Source: Solirubrobacter phytolaccae
GTDB lineage: Bacteria > Actinomycetota > Thermoleophilia > Solirubrobacterales > Solirubrobacteraceae
Assembly (NCBI RefSeq): GCF_027587195.1
Contig: NZ_JAPDDP010000014.1
Location: 1 to 64,000 of the forward strand
Reading direction: 5' to 3'
DNA length: 64,000 nucleotides
In this document: piece after piece, positions 24,600 to 31,878 of the stretch
Position numbering within the stretch: position 1 is the stretch's first letter
Layout: every line of letters starts with the position of its first letter
The notes under the pieces: model-generated
Told to the model about the DNA's origin: nothing
Database searches by the model: none
What the model saw: the letters and a program-made list of their open reading frames with translations, nothing else
Program-made: the position numbers and the translations under genes

Positions 24600-24642
24600 G
24601 AGCACGAACTATATTGTTTAGCTATGCAACTAGTTCGTGCTC
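24600..24642. promoter_or_regulatory. Nested palindromes over promoter and start codon of the Cfa-like gene
   Basis: GAGCACGAACTA (24600-24611) and TAGTTCGTGCTC (24631-24642) are a perfect 12-bp inverted repeat. Centred within it is TTGTTTAGCTATGCAA (24614-24629), which fits the MarR-type operator pattern TTGnnTAGCTAnnCAA and covers ATG 24624. A TATATT box at 24610-24615 would place transcription start at or near the ATG, giving a leaderless message. A third pair, TAGTTGC/GCAACTA (24590-24596 and 24626-24632), overlaps. The layout suggests tight repression at the start site by a dimeric regulator. Confidence 0.65.
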
Positions 24643-25982
24643 AGCGCCCGGAGATCGCCAGTGCGGTCCGGCGCACGCTGGCGGGCGTGAACCTCCCGGC
24701 TCTTCCCGTCACGCTGCGCTTTTGGGATGGCAGCGTGCTCGAGGGCGGTGCGCCTGTCGTTGAAGTTCGCGGTCCCGAAGCGATCGCGTATGTCCTGCGG
24801 TCCCCGAACCAGATCGGGCTCGCCCGGGCGTGGGTGACGGGTGCGGTCGACGTGCCCGACGACCGCGATCTGGAGGCGATCCTGTCGCTGCGCGGGTCGT
24901 TCCGGATCGACCTGTCGAAGCTGGACATCGCGCGGCTGGGCGCCGCCGCGGTCCGCATCGCCGGCCCGGCACTCCTGCGCCGCGCGCCCGTCCCCGCCAT
25001 CGAGGCGCCGCGCGCCGGTCGGCTCCATTCGCTCACGCGTGACAAGGCCGCCATCCAGCATCACTACGACGTGTCCAACCGGTTCTACGAGCTCGTGCTC
25101 GGGCCGAGCATGGTCTACTCGTGCGCGTACTTCGCGTACCCCGGGGAGTCGCTCGAGGCGGCGCAGGCGCGCAAGCTGGACCGCATCTGCCGCAAGCTGC
25201 GCCTCGCCCCAGGTGAGCGGCTGCTCGACATCGGCTGCGGCTGGGGTTCGCTGCTCATCCACGCGGCTCGCGAGTACGGCGTGCACGGGGTCGGGGTGAC
25301 GCTCAGCGAGGCGCAGGCCGCGCTGGCGCGGGAACGCGTCGCGAAGGCCGGGCTGAGCGACCGGATCGAGATTCGCGTGCAGGACTACCGCGAGATCACC
25401 GACGGGCCGTTCGACAAGGTCTCGAGCGTCGGCATGTACGAGCACGTCGGCCGGGGTGAGCTCGAGCACTACACGGCGGCGGTGCACGAGCTGCTCGCTC
25501 CCGGCGGGCTGTTCCTCAACCACGGGATCGCGCGACTGCACTCCGACCCGCCCGCGGCGGACACGTTCATCTACCGCTATGTCTTCCCGGACGGCGAGCT
25601 GTCGCCGGTCACGGACGTGATGACGGCGATGGAGGGGTCGGGGTTCGAGGTCCGCGACGTCGAGTCGCTGCGCGAGCACTACCCGCTCACGCTGCGCCGC
25701 TGGGTGGCGAACCTGGCCGCCAACCGGGACGCCGCCACCGCGGAGGTCGGCGAGCAGCGAGCACGGGTGTGGCGGCTGTACATGCTCGGCTCGGCGCTGG
25801 GCTTCGAGGAGGGCGACGTGACCGTCTACCAGGTGCTGTCTGCCCGCGACGGCGCGCCGCACGGGCTACCGCTGCAGCGGGTGGAAGCGCTGCGCGCGCC
25901 GGCGTGCGAGCGCACCGTCCGCACCCGCGAACGGCGGGGCGGGGAGGTGCCGGCGCACACCAACGGCGTGCCGCATCGCTAG
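24624..25982 (+). CDS. Cyclopropane-fatty-acyl-phospholipid synthase-like SAM methyltransferase
   Basis: 452-aa enzyme that adds a methylene or methyl group from S-adenosylmethionine to unsaturated acyl chains of membrane phospholipids. Seen: an N-terminal lipid-binding-like domain (about 1-125), then HHYDVSNRFYELVLGPSMVYSC, the hallmark of Cfa/mycolic methyltransferases, the SAM site LLDIGCGWGS near 200, and SSVGMYEHVG near 270. The C-terminal tail of about 40 residues is Arg-rich and variable. ATG 24624 has no ribosome site and lies inside a palindrome, suggesting leaderless translation; GTG 24687 is a possible later start. Promoter structure implies repressor control. Confidence 0.88.
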   Translation: MQLVRAQRPEIASAVRRTLAGVNLPALPVTLRFWDGSVLEGGAPVVEVRGPEAIAYVLRSPNQIGLARAWVTGAVDVPDDRDLEAILSLRGSFRIDLSKLDIARLGAAAVRIAGPALLRRAPVPAIEAPRAGRLHSLTRDKAAIQHHYDVSNRFYELVLGPSMVYSCAYFAYPGESLEAAQARKLDRICRKLRLAPGERLLDIGCGWGSLLIHAAREYGVHGVGVTLSEAQAALARERVAKAGLSDRIEIRVQDYREITDGPFDKVSSVGMYEHVGRGELEHYTAAVHELLAPGGLFLNHGIARLHSDPPAADTFIYRYVFPDGELSPVTDVMTAMEGSGFEVRDVESLREHYPLTLRRWVANLAANRDAATAEVGEQRARVWRLYMLGSALGFEEGDVTVYQVLSARDGAPHGLPLQRVEALRAPACERTVRTRERRGGEVPAHTNGVPHR

Positions 25983-25983
25983 C

Positions 25984-26259
25984 TCAGGGCCGGAGGGCGT
26001 CGATCCGCCGCTGGCGCTCCGCGTCGTGAGCGGCGATCGTCTGCCGGATCTGCTGAGAGATCCGCTCGGAGTGGTCCGCGCTCTGCCGGAGCGGGGAGCG
26101 AGGTCGGACGCGCAACGCGCGTAGGCCGATGAGCTCGGACAGGTCGGTGACCGGCTCGAGCTCGCTCCCGCACCCGGGGCACAGGAACCCCGCGCTCTCG
26201 GCGGCCGGGACGTCGCGCCAGACACGCGACCGGCAGCGGAGGCACTTGGAGTGGGACAT
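25984..26259 (-). CDS. Small zinc-ribbon protein
   Basis: 91 aa. Two cysteine knuckles, CLRC near residue 6 and CPGC near 27, form a probable zinc ribbon, with a charged helical tail (SERISQQIRQTIAAHDAERQRRI). Function unknown; such proteins often bind nucleic acid or serve as adaptors. It is convergent with the Cfa-like gene with one base between stops. The start codon lies two bases after a strong hairpin. Confidence 0.65.
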   Translation of the reverse strand: MSHSKCLRCRSRVWRDVPAAESAGFLCPGCGSELEPVTDLSELIGLRALRVRPRSPLRQSADHSERISQQIRQTIAAHDAERQRRIDALRP

Positions 26260-26261
26260 CA

Positions 26262-26282
26262 GACGCGCCGGAGAGGCGCGTC
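26262..26282 (-). promoter_or_regulatory. Hairpin abutting the start of the zinc-ribbon gene
   Basis: GACGCGCC and GGCGCGTC form a perfect 8-bp stem with a 5-base loop, ending two bases before the ATG at 26259. It has no T run on this strand. It may end transcription from the upstream DUF1905 gene or limit ribosome access. Confidence 0.45.
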
Positions 26283-26393
26283 GTTTCGGTCAAGCATGGG
26301 TGCTCCTGACTGAGCTCCTTCAGAGTGACCTGCGACGCAGCGGGCGAAGGGGCGGTGCCTGAGCGCTCTGTGAGCATAGACCTCGTGGCTGCG

Positions 26394-26666
26394 TCAACCG
26401 ATCCGCTCGTCGATGACGACGTGGACGGTCGCACCCGCCTCCTTGCCGATCGCCTTGCGCAGCGCCGCGCGGACCGGCAGGCGGTGGGTGCCGTCGCCCT
26501 GCGCCATCAGCGCGCCGTCGAACGGCTCCCCGTCGATCGAGCCGCGGATCTTGACGAGGCCGCGCGTGCCGAAGAGCTCCTGCACGTCGTCGAGCACGAC
26601 GCAGGTCCAGGCGCCGGGGTTGTCGCCCTTGCACAGCTCGGCGTCGAACGACTTCACCGGCGGCAT
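26394..26666 (-). CDS. DUF1905-family protein
   Basis: 90 aa, small beta-rich protein. The pattern matches DUF1905: aromatic WTCVVLDD near the start, VKIRGSIDGEPFDGALMAQGDGTHRLPV in the middle, and ALRKAIGKEAGATVHVVIDE at the end. The biochemical role of the family is unknown. It starts 3 bases after the alpha/beta hydrolase stop, so the two form an operon. Confidence 0.8.
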   Translation of the reverse strand: MPPVKSFDAELCKGDNPGAWTCVVLDDVQELFGTRGLVKIRGSIDGEPFDGALMAQGDGTHRLPVRAALRKAIGKEAGATVHVVIDERIG

Positions 26667-26669
26667 CGG

Positions 26670-27467
26670 CTAAGCATCCAGGAACGGGAGCACGGTGGCC
26701 AGCACGAGGTCCGTGCGCGCGAGGCCGTTGAAGTGGGTCGTGCCGGGGAAGACGGCGAGCTGGGACTCGGGGACGCCGTCGAAGTCGCCGTTGACGTCGC
26801 CGCCGCGCAGGCGCAGGAACTTCGCGGCGTGCTCGATCGTGACCATGTCGCAGTCGCCGATCGTGATCAGGGTGGGCGCGGAGACGCCGCGGATCTGGTC
26901 GTCGGTCCAGTCGGGCGTGTGCTGCATGATCCCGCCGAGCTTGTCGAGCAGCGTCTGCAGGTGCTCGTGGTCGGGGTGCGGCGACTTGGCCAGGTAGGCG
27001 GCCTCCATCGGCGTGCCGGCGATCATCTCGACCTTCATCTCCATCACGACCTCCGTGTTCCCCCCGCGGTCGCCGTCACGCGAGAACGACGTGGAGGAGA
27101 CCACGAGCTTGCGCACGAGCTCCGGATGCTGGACGCCGAGCTCGACGGCCACGGCGCCGCCGACGCTGAAGCCGAACACGTCGACCTTCGCCACGTGCAA
27201 ATGGGCGAGCACGGCGACGACATCCTCGGCAAGCGCCGCGATGCTCAGCGGCCGGTCGATGTCGTTGGTGCGCCCGTGCGCCTGGAAGTCGAGCGCGATC
27301 ACACGCCGATCGGCGGACAGCGCCGGCAGCAGCGCGCCGAACTGCTGGTCGATGTCGAACAGCCCGCCGTGCAGGACCAGCAGCGGCGTGCCGCCCTCGC
27401 CGTGCAGCTCGTAGTACACGTTCAGGTCGCCGACGGGGACGTAACCGGTCTCGTTCGCAGTGCTCAT
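26670..27467 (-). CDS. Cytosolic alpha/beta hydrolase
   Basis: 265 aa from ATG 27467 (a GTG two codons earlier is possible). No signal peptide. The fold is clear: LLVLHGGLFD oxyanion loop, ALDFQAHGRT, nucleophile motif FGFSVGGAVA (Ser about 102), and a catalytic His in FPGTTHFNGL near residue 245. It resembles the broad group of epoxide-hydrolase/esterase-like enzymes such as PcaD relatives; substrate unknown. It is followed closely by DUF1905 and is divergent from the ECF sigma gene, with 71 bases between starts. Confidence 0.85.
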   Translation of the reverse strand: MSTANETGYVPVGDLNVYYELHGEGGTPLLVLHGGLFDIDQQFGALLPALSADRRVIALDFQAHGRTNDIDRPLSIAALAEDVVAVLAHLHVAKVDVFGFSVGGAVAVELGVQHPELVRKLVVSSTSFSRDGDRGGNTEVVMEMKVEMIAGTPMEAAYLAKSPHPDHEHLQTLLDKLGGIMQHTPDWTDDQIRGVSAPTLITIGDCDMVTIEHAAKFLRLRGGDVNGDFDGVPESQLAVFPGTTHFNGLARTDLVLATVLPFLDA

Positions 27468-27538
27468 GTCCACCCAGACGAACCGGCGGCCGGAAACTCA
27501 TCGTCACAAATCCGAGAGCGCTCGTAAGTACGGGCGAG

Positions 27539-28066
27539 ATGCGGACCGACACCGAGCTGCTGCAGGGAGACGCGCGCGCCTACGCGGCGTTCTACCGACG
27601 GCACGAAGACGCCGTGCTCGGGTTCCACCTCAAGCGCGTCGGATCGGCGGAGCTCGCGGCGGACCTCACCGCCGAGACGTTCGCACGAGCGCTGGAAGGG
27701 CGCCGGCGGTTCGACCCCAGACGCGGAAACGCGGGCGCGTGGCTGTTCGGGATCGCGCGCAACGTGCTCAGCCGCAGCCTGGAACGCGGGCGGGTGGAGA
27801 ACGAGGTCCGGCAACGGCTCGCGATGCAACCGCTCGAGCTGGACGACCACGCGATCGCGCGCATCGACGAGCTCAGTGACGAAGCGGCCCAGCAGGCCTT
27901 GGACGAGCTGCCGGAGGACCAGGCGCGGGCGGTGCGCGGTCGCGTGATCGACGAATACGGCTACGACGAGCTCGCCGAGCAGCTCGCATGCTCCGAGAGC
28001 GTCGTGCGCCAGCGGGTCAGCCGTGGCCTGCGCGCGCTGCGCGCCGAACTGGGGACGGACGAATGA
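27539..28066 (+). CDS. ECF-type RNA polymerase sigma factor
   Basis: 175 aa. The sigma-2 region (about 12-80) includes DLTAETFARALEG and the motif GNAGAWLFGIARNVL. The sigma-4 region (about 115-170) has LDELPEDQARAVRGRVIDEYGYDELAEQL and the HTH CSESVVRQRVSRGLRALR. It directs RNA polymerase to a stress or envelope regulon. The next gene overlaps by 4 bases (ATGA) and encodes its likely membrane partner. GGAAAC (27492-27497) upstream resembles an ECF -35 element and hints at self-regulation, but no well-spaced -10 is evident. Confidence 0.9.
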   Translation: MRTDTELLQGDARAYAAFYRRHEDAVLGFHLKRVGSAELAADLTAETFARALEGRRRFDPRRGNAGAWLFGIARNVLSRSLERGRVENEVRQRLAMQPLELDDHAIARIDELSDEAAQQALDELPEDQARAVRGRVIDEYGYDELAEQLACSESVVRQRVSRGLRALRAELGTDE

Positions 28067-28896
28067 CGCGACTGCCCGAACTGGAGCGCGAGCTGCAGCG
28101 CGCGGCGGAGGCCCTGGAGCGCCGGCGCCGTCCCTGGTGGCGGATCTCGCTGCTCGGCGGGGGCGCGACGTTCGCGCTCGCGGCGACCGCGTTCGCAGCG
28201 GCCGAGCTGCTGCTGCCGGAAGGCGACCCCGTCCCGAAGGCCCCGCCGGAGCAACGGGCCTCCCTGCCCGACATGGACCCCGGGACGACGCGGCTCACGA
28301 GCCTGCGCGCCGAGGATCCCGGTGGCGGGCTGCCCTGGGGGCTTTCGGTCACGCGCGACAAGGCGGGGAACATCTTCTGCGCGCAGGTCGGTCGTGTGCA
28401 GGACGGGAAGCTCGGCGTCATCGGGCGCGACGGCACGTTCAAGGACGACGGGCGCTTCCACCCGCTCAGCCCCGACGCGAACCAGAGCGGCGTCTGCGGC
28501 GGGAGCCCGCCCGGCGGCGACCTCAGGCTCAGCCACAACGGACCGCCGATCCCCGCGAGCGGCTTCACCGGCAGCTTCCTCAGCCCGGCCGGCGGGTGCC
28601 GCGAGCACGTCGCCAACCCCAAGGCGACGATGTCCCCACAGACCCGCCGCAAGCTCCGCAACGTGCCGGTGTGCAAGGCGAGCAGCCTGCGCGTCGTCAA
28701 GTACGGATTCGCCGGCCGGGGCGCCGTCGAGATCGAGTACGGCGGCGTCCGCATCAAGGCCGACCCGGAGGAGAGCGGCGCCTACCTGTTCGTCCTCAAG
28801 CCCCGCAAGGGCCGTCGGCTGACCCTGAACGTCAAGTACGACGACGGCACGGTCTGCCGCGAGCGATCGGTGATGGACATCGAACCCTGTCCGTAG
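28063..28896 (+). CDS. Membrane-anchored partner of the ECF sigma factor (putative anti-sigma/sensor)
   Basis: 277 aa. A short cytoplasmic N-terminus of about 25 residues (LPELERELQRAAEALERRRR) precedes one transmembrane helix (ISLLGGGATFALAATAFAAAELLL) and an outer domain of about 220 residues. The outer domain has several cysteines (FCAQVG, GVCGG, GGCREHV, PVCKAS, TVCRERS, EPCP) that could make disulfides. The classical zinc-binding anti-sigma motif (HxxxCxxC) is absent, so anti-sigma function is inferred from the overlapping start with the sigma gene only. It may sense redox or envelope state. Confidence 0.75.
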   Translation: MTRLPELERELQRAAEALERRRRPWWRISLLGGGATFALAATAFAAAELLLPEGDPVPKAPPEQRASLPDMDPGTTRLTSLRAEDPGGGLPWGLSVTRDKAGNIFCAQVGRVQDGKLGVIGRDGTFKDDGRFHPLSPDANQSGVCGGSPPGGDLRLSHNGPPIPASGFTGSFLSPAGGCREHVANPKATMSPQTRRKLRNVPVCKASSLRVVKYGFAGRGAVEIEYGGVRIKADPEESGAYLFVLKPRKGRRLTLNVKYDDGTVCRERSVMDIEPCP

Positions 28897-28906
28897 GCTG
28901 CCGGGC

Positions 28907-29200
28907 GTGGATCACCTGACCTGGCTCGGCTGGTGGCGCGACGGGGGCCGGGCCGCGCTCGAAGCCCAGCTGCTCGCCCATTGGGACCCGCTCGACGTCC
29001 GCGACGACCCGGCGCGCCACGCCGAGTACGCGCGCACGGCGATGCGGCTCGCGGGCCGGCTCCGCAACGGCGCCGGCGCCGGCCACCTCGCCGACGTGCT
29101 CGCCGCAGCGAACCGCGAGCTCGGCGTCCGCGTCAACGAACGCCAGCTCTGGGCCGTCGCGACCGAGATCGAGGGCTGGTACCGGCGCGAGGGGCCTTAG
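28907..29200 (+). CDS. Small conserved-looking hypothetical protein
   Basis: 97 aa from a GTG. It is rich in Trp, Arg and Ala (LTWLGWWRDGGRAALEAQLLAHWDP, then a helical VNERQLWAVATEIEGWYRREG). No signal peptide or membrane helix. Family not recognised. It follows the sigma/anti-sigma pair by 10 bases, so it may be the third gene of that operon. Its stop overlaps the convergent ROK gene by four bases. Confidence 0.6.
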   Translation: MDHLTWLGWWRDGGRAALEAQLLAHWDPLDVRDDPARHAEYARTAMRLAGRLRNGAGAGHLADVLAAANRELGVRVNERQLWAVATEIEGWYRREGP

Positions 29201-30363
29201 GCGGCGATCCCCCGCTCGATCACGCGGTCCACGGCCTCGGGCGAGAGGATGTGCTCGATCACCATGATCCCGATGCCGACCACGCCCGCGCGGTCGCCCA
29301 GGCGGGACGGGACGATCCGCAGGTCGCCCGTGGCCAGCGGCAGCGAGCGCTGGAAGATGACCTCGCGCACGCCCGCGAGCAGCTGCTGATGGGCGTCGGC
29401 GATGTCGCCGCCGATCACGATCGCGCCCGGGTTGAAGAAGTTCACGGCGCCCGCGAGGACCTCGCCCAGGCAGCGGCCCGCGTCGCGAACGGCCTGGATG
29501 GCCTGCGGCTCGCCCGCGCGCACGAGCGTGACGACGTCACGCGAGGACGAGGCGTCGAAGCCGAGGTCGCTCAGCTTCGCCGCCAGCGCGCGTCCGCCCG
29601 CGACCGCTTCGAGGCAGCCGATGTTGCCGCAGCGGCAGATCACGTCGTCGTGGCCGGCCAGCCGGACGTGGCCGATGTCGCCCGCGGCACCCTGGGCGCC
29701 GCGGTGGATGCGACGGCCGGCGACGATGCCGCAGCCGATGCCGGTGCCGATCTTCACGTAGAGCAGGTGCTCGTGCTCGCGCCAGTGGGTCCAGTGCTCG
29801 CCGAGCGCCATCGTGTTGACGTCGTTGTCGACCAGCACCGGGCCGTCGAAGTCCTTGGCGAACCAGCTCGGGATCGAGAAGCTGTCCCAGCCCGGCATGA
29901 TCGGCGGGGCGACGGGCTCGCCGCGCGAGAACGCGACCGGGCCGGGCACGCCGACGCCGATGCCGCGCACGTCCGCCGGGGTGCGGTCCACCTGCGCCAG
30001 CAGCGCGACGAAGTGCTGCTTGACCGTCGACAGGACCTGCTCCGGCCCTTCGGCGATGTCCATGTCGAACGTCATCTCGACGAGCTGCGTGCCCGCCAGG
30101 TCCGACACGACGAGGCGGGAGTGGGTGGCGCCGAGGTCGGCGACCAGGACCACGCCCGCGCCCTGGTTGAACATCAGCACGGTCGGCGGCCGCCCGCCGG
30201 TGGAGGCGCTCGCGTGCGCCTCGTACACGAGCTCGTGCTCGCGCAGCGCGTCCAGGCGCTGCGCCACGGTCGACCGCGCGAGCCCCGTCTGCTTGACCAG
30301 ATCGGCTCGTGTCACGGCGTCGCCGTTCCTGATGAGCCGCAGCAGCGTCCCTGCTCCCGTCAC
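29197..30363 (-). CDS. ROK-family transcriptional repressor (NagC/XylR type), copy 1
   Basis: 388 aa. N-terminal winged HTH (about 10-65: NGDAVTRADLVKQTGLARSTVAQRLDAL), then a ROK sugar-binding domain. Seen: VDNDVN with the sugar-contacting Asp, KIGTGIGCGI, and the zinc motif CRCGNIGCLE. It likely senses a sugar or sugar derivative and represses transport/catabolism genes; the divergent sugar ABC operon 2.8 kb away is the obvious target. GTG start with GGAAGGAA upstream. Shares about the whole length with copies 2 and 3. A CTGGTTAACT box lies 36 bases upstream. Confidence 0.9.
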   Translation of the reverse strand: MTGAGTLLRLIRNGDAVTRADLVKQTGLARSTVAQRLDALREHELVYEAHASASTGGRPPTVLMFNQGAGVVLVADLGATHSRLVVSDLAGTQLVEMTFDMDIAEGPEQVLSTVKQHFVALLAQVDRTPADVRGIGVGVPGPVAFSRGEPVAPPIMPGWDSFSIPSWFAKDFDGPVLVDNDVNTMALGEHWTHWREHEHLLYVKIGTGIGCGIVAGRRIHRGAQGAAGDIGHVRLAGHDDVICRCGNIGCLEAVAGGRALAAKLSDLGFDASSSRDVVTLVRAGEPQAIQAVRDAGRCLGEVLAGAVNFFNPGAIVIGGDIADAHQQLLAGVREVIFQRSLPLATGDLRIVPSRLGDRAGVVGIGIMVIEHILSPEAVDRVIERGIAA

Positions 30364-30398
30364 GACTTCCTTCCGTTCAGACCCTGCGCCATGCCTTC

Positions 30399-30408
30399 AG
30401 TTAACCAG
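30399..30408 (-). promoter_or_regulatory. GTTAAC box upstream of ROK copy 1
   Basis: CTGGTTAACT (read on the minus strand) is found upstream of all three ROK genes in this window. Its GTTAAC core is palindromic. The spacing to the start is 36 bases here. Also shared with copy 3 further upstream is GGACCrAAGTTT (plus strand 30436-30447). Likely an autoregulatory or common-promoter element. Confidence 0.5.
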
Positions 30409-30503
30409 GGAGTCCCCCGACTTACCTAAGGATTTGGACCAAAGTTTCACATGATTGGACAGAAGGTCGAACCGCTTTTCTCATCATCTGGACGAAGTGA
30501 GCG

Positions 30504-31733
30504 TTAGACGGCGGACCACTGCCGACCGCGGGGCAGCCCCGCATCCGCCTGGACGATCCGGTCGACGACCGCGGGGTCGAGCACGTGCTCGATCACCATG
30601 ATCGCCGCGCCGACCACGCCCGCGCGGTCGCCGAGCTGCGAATGCCCGAGCCGCAGGTCGCGCGTCGCCATCGGCAGAGAACGGCCGAAGGACATCTCGC
30701 GCATGCCCGCGAGGAGCTGCTGGTGCACCTCGGACAGGTCGCCGCCGATGATCACGGCGCCGGGGTTGAAGAAGTTGATGCACTCGGCCAGCACCTCGCC
30801 GATCGCCCGGCCGGCGTCACGCACGGCCTGCGCGGCCTCGGGCTCGCCCTCGCGCACGAGCCGGACGACGTCACGCGCGGTCGTCGCCTCGAGCCCCGCC
30901 TTCGCGAGCCGGGCGGCCAGCGCGCGGCCGCCGGCCACGGCCTCCAGGCAGCCCATGTTGCCGCAGCGGCAGATCACGTCGGTGTGGCCCGCGAGCCGCA
31001 CGTGCCCGATGTCCCCCGCCGCGCCCTGGGCGCCGCGGTGGATGCGGTTGCCGGAGATGATCCCGCAGCCGATGCCCGTGCCGACCTTGACGTAGAGCAG
31101 GTGCTCGCAGTGGCGCCAGTGCGTCCAGTGCTCCCCGAGGGCCATGATGTTCACGTCGTTGTCGACGAGCACCGGCACGTCGTAGTGCTTGGCGAACCAG
31201 TCCGGGATCGAGAACCCGTCCCAGCCGGGCATCATCGGGGGTGCGACGGCCTCGCCGCGCGAGAAGGCGACGGGCGCGGGAATCCCGACGCCGATGCCGC
31301 GCACGTCCTCACCGGCCCGGCCGGCCTCGGCCAGCAGCTCGGTGAAGCGCTCGTTGACCCAGAACAGGATCTGCTCCGGCAGCCGGGCGATGTCCATGTC
31401 GTAGGCGCGCTCGGCCAGCGGCGCACCCGACAGGTCGGTCACCGAGAGCCGCGCGTGCGTCGCCCCCAGCGCGGCGACCAGCACCACGCCCGCAGCCCGG
31501 TTGAAGGCGAGCACGGTCGGCGGACGACCGCCCGTGGACGCGCTGCCGCCCGCCTCGTAGACCAGCCGGTGAGCCATCAACGCCTCCACGCGCTGGGCCA
31601 CGGTCGATCGGGCGAGACCTGTCCGACGTGCGATGTCGGCGCGTGTGACCGCCTCTCCGTCCCGGATCAGCCCCAGCACACGGCCGGCTCCCACCGGCGC
31701 GCCGAGGCTTTGACTCTCTCCTGCGGTCAACAT
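30504..31733 (-). CDS. ROK-family transcriptional repressor, copy 2
   Basis: 409 aa, closest in sequence to copy 1. HTH (about 25-75: DGEAVTRADIARRTGLARSTVAQRVEAL), intact VDNDVN, KVGTGIGCGI and CRCGNMGCLE motifs, so sugar and zinc sites look complete. It has a 20-residue C-terminal extension (GLPRGRQWSAV end). ATG 31733; CTGGTTAACT lies just 8 bases upstream, so repression of its own promoter is plausible. Recent tandem duplication with copy 1 is likely. Confidence 0.9.
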   Translation of the reverse strand: MLTAGESQSLGAPVGAGRVLGLIRDGEAVTRADIARRTGLARSTVAQRVEALMAHRLVYEAGGSASTGGRPPTVLAFNRAAGVVLVAALGATHARLSVTDLSGAPLAERAYDMDIARLPEQILFWVNERFTELLAEAGRAGEDVRGIGVGIPAPVAFSRGEAVAPPMMPGWDGFSIPDWFAKHYDVPVLVDNDVNIMALGEHWTHWRHCEHLLYVKVGTGIGCGIISGNRIHRGAQGAAGDIGHVRLAGHTDVICRCGNMGCLEAVAGGRALAARLAKAGLEATTARDVVRLVREGEPEAAQAVRDAGRAIGEVLAECINFFNPGAVIIGGDLSEVHQQLLAGMREMSFGRSLPMATRDLRLGHSQLGDRAGVVGAAIMVIEHVLDPAVVDRIVQADAGLPRGRQWSAV

Positions 31734-31740
31734 GAGCGCG

Positions 31741-31750
31741 AGTTAACCAG
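31741..31750 (-). promoter_or_regulatory. GTTAAC box upstream of ROK copy 2
   Basis: Same 10-base CTGGTTAACT as before the other two ROK genes, here 7 bases before the start codon, where a bound protein would block translation initiation or a promoter. Confidence 0.5.
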
Positions 31751-31878
31751 AGACGCAACACGAAATCGACACAACTCACGAACGTATCGGGTCTAAGCGG
31801 GCTTGATCACGAACTTAAACGCCGGTCTTTTGCGTGGCGAAAGGGGAAAGTGACAGGTTTCAGCGCTGACAAACCGCT

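Noticed and set aside
27492-27520. ECF-type autoregulated promoter (GGAAAC)
   Set aside because: No -10 element at suitable spacing, so not listed as a feature.
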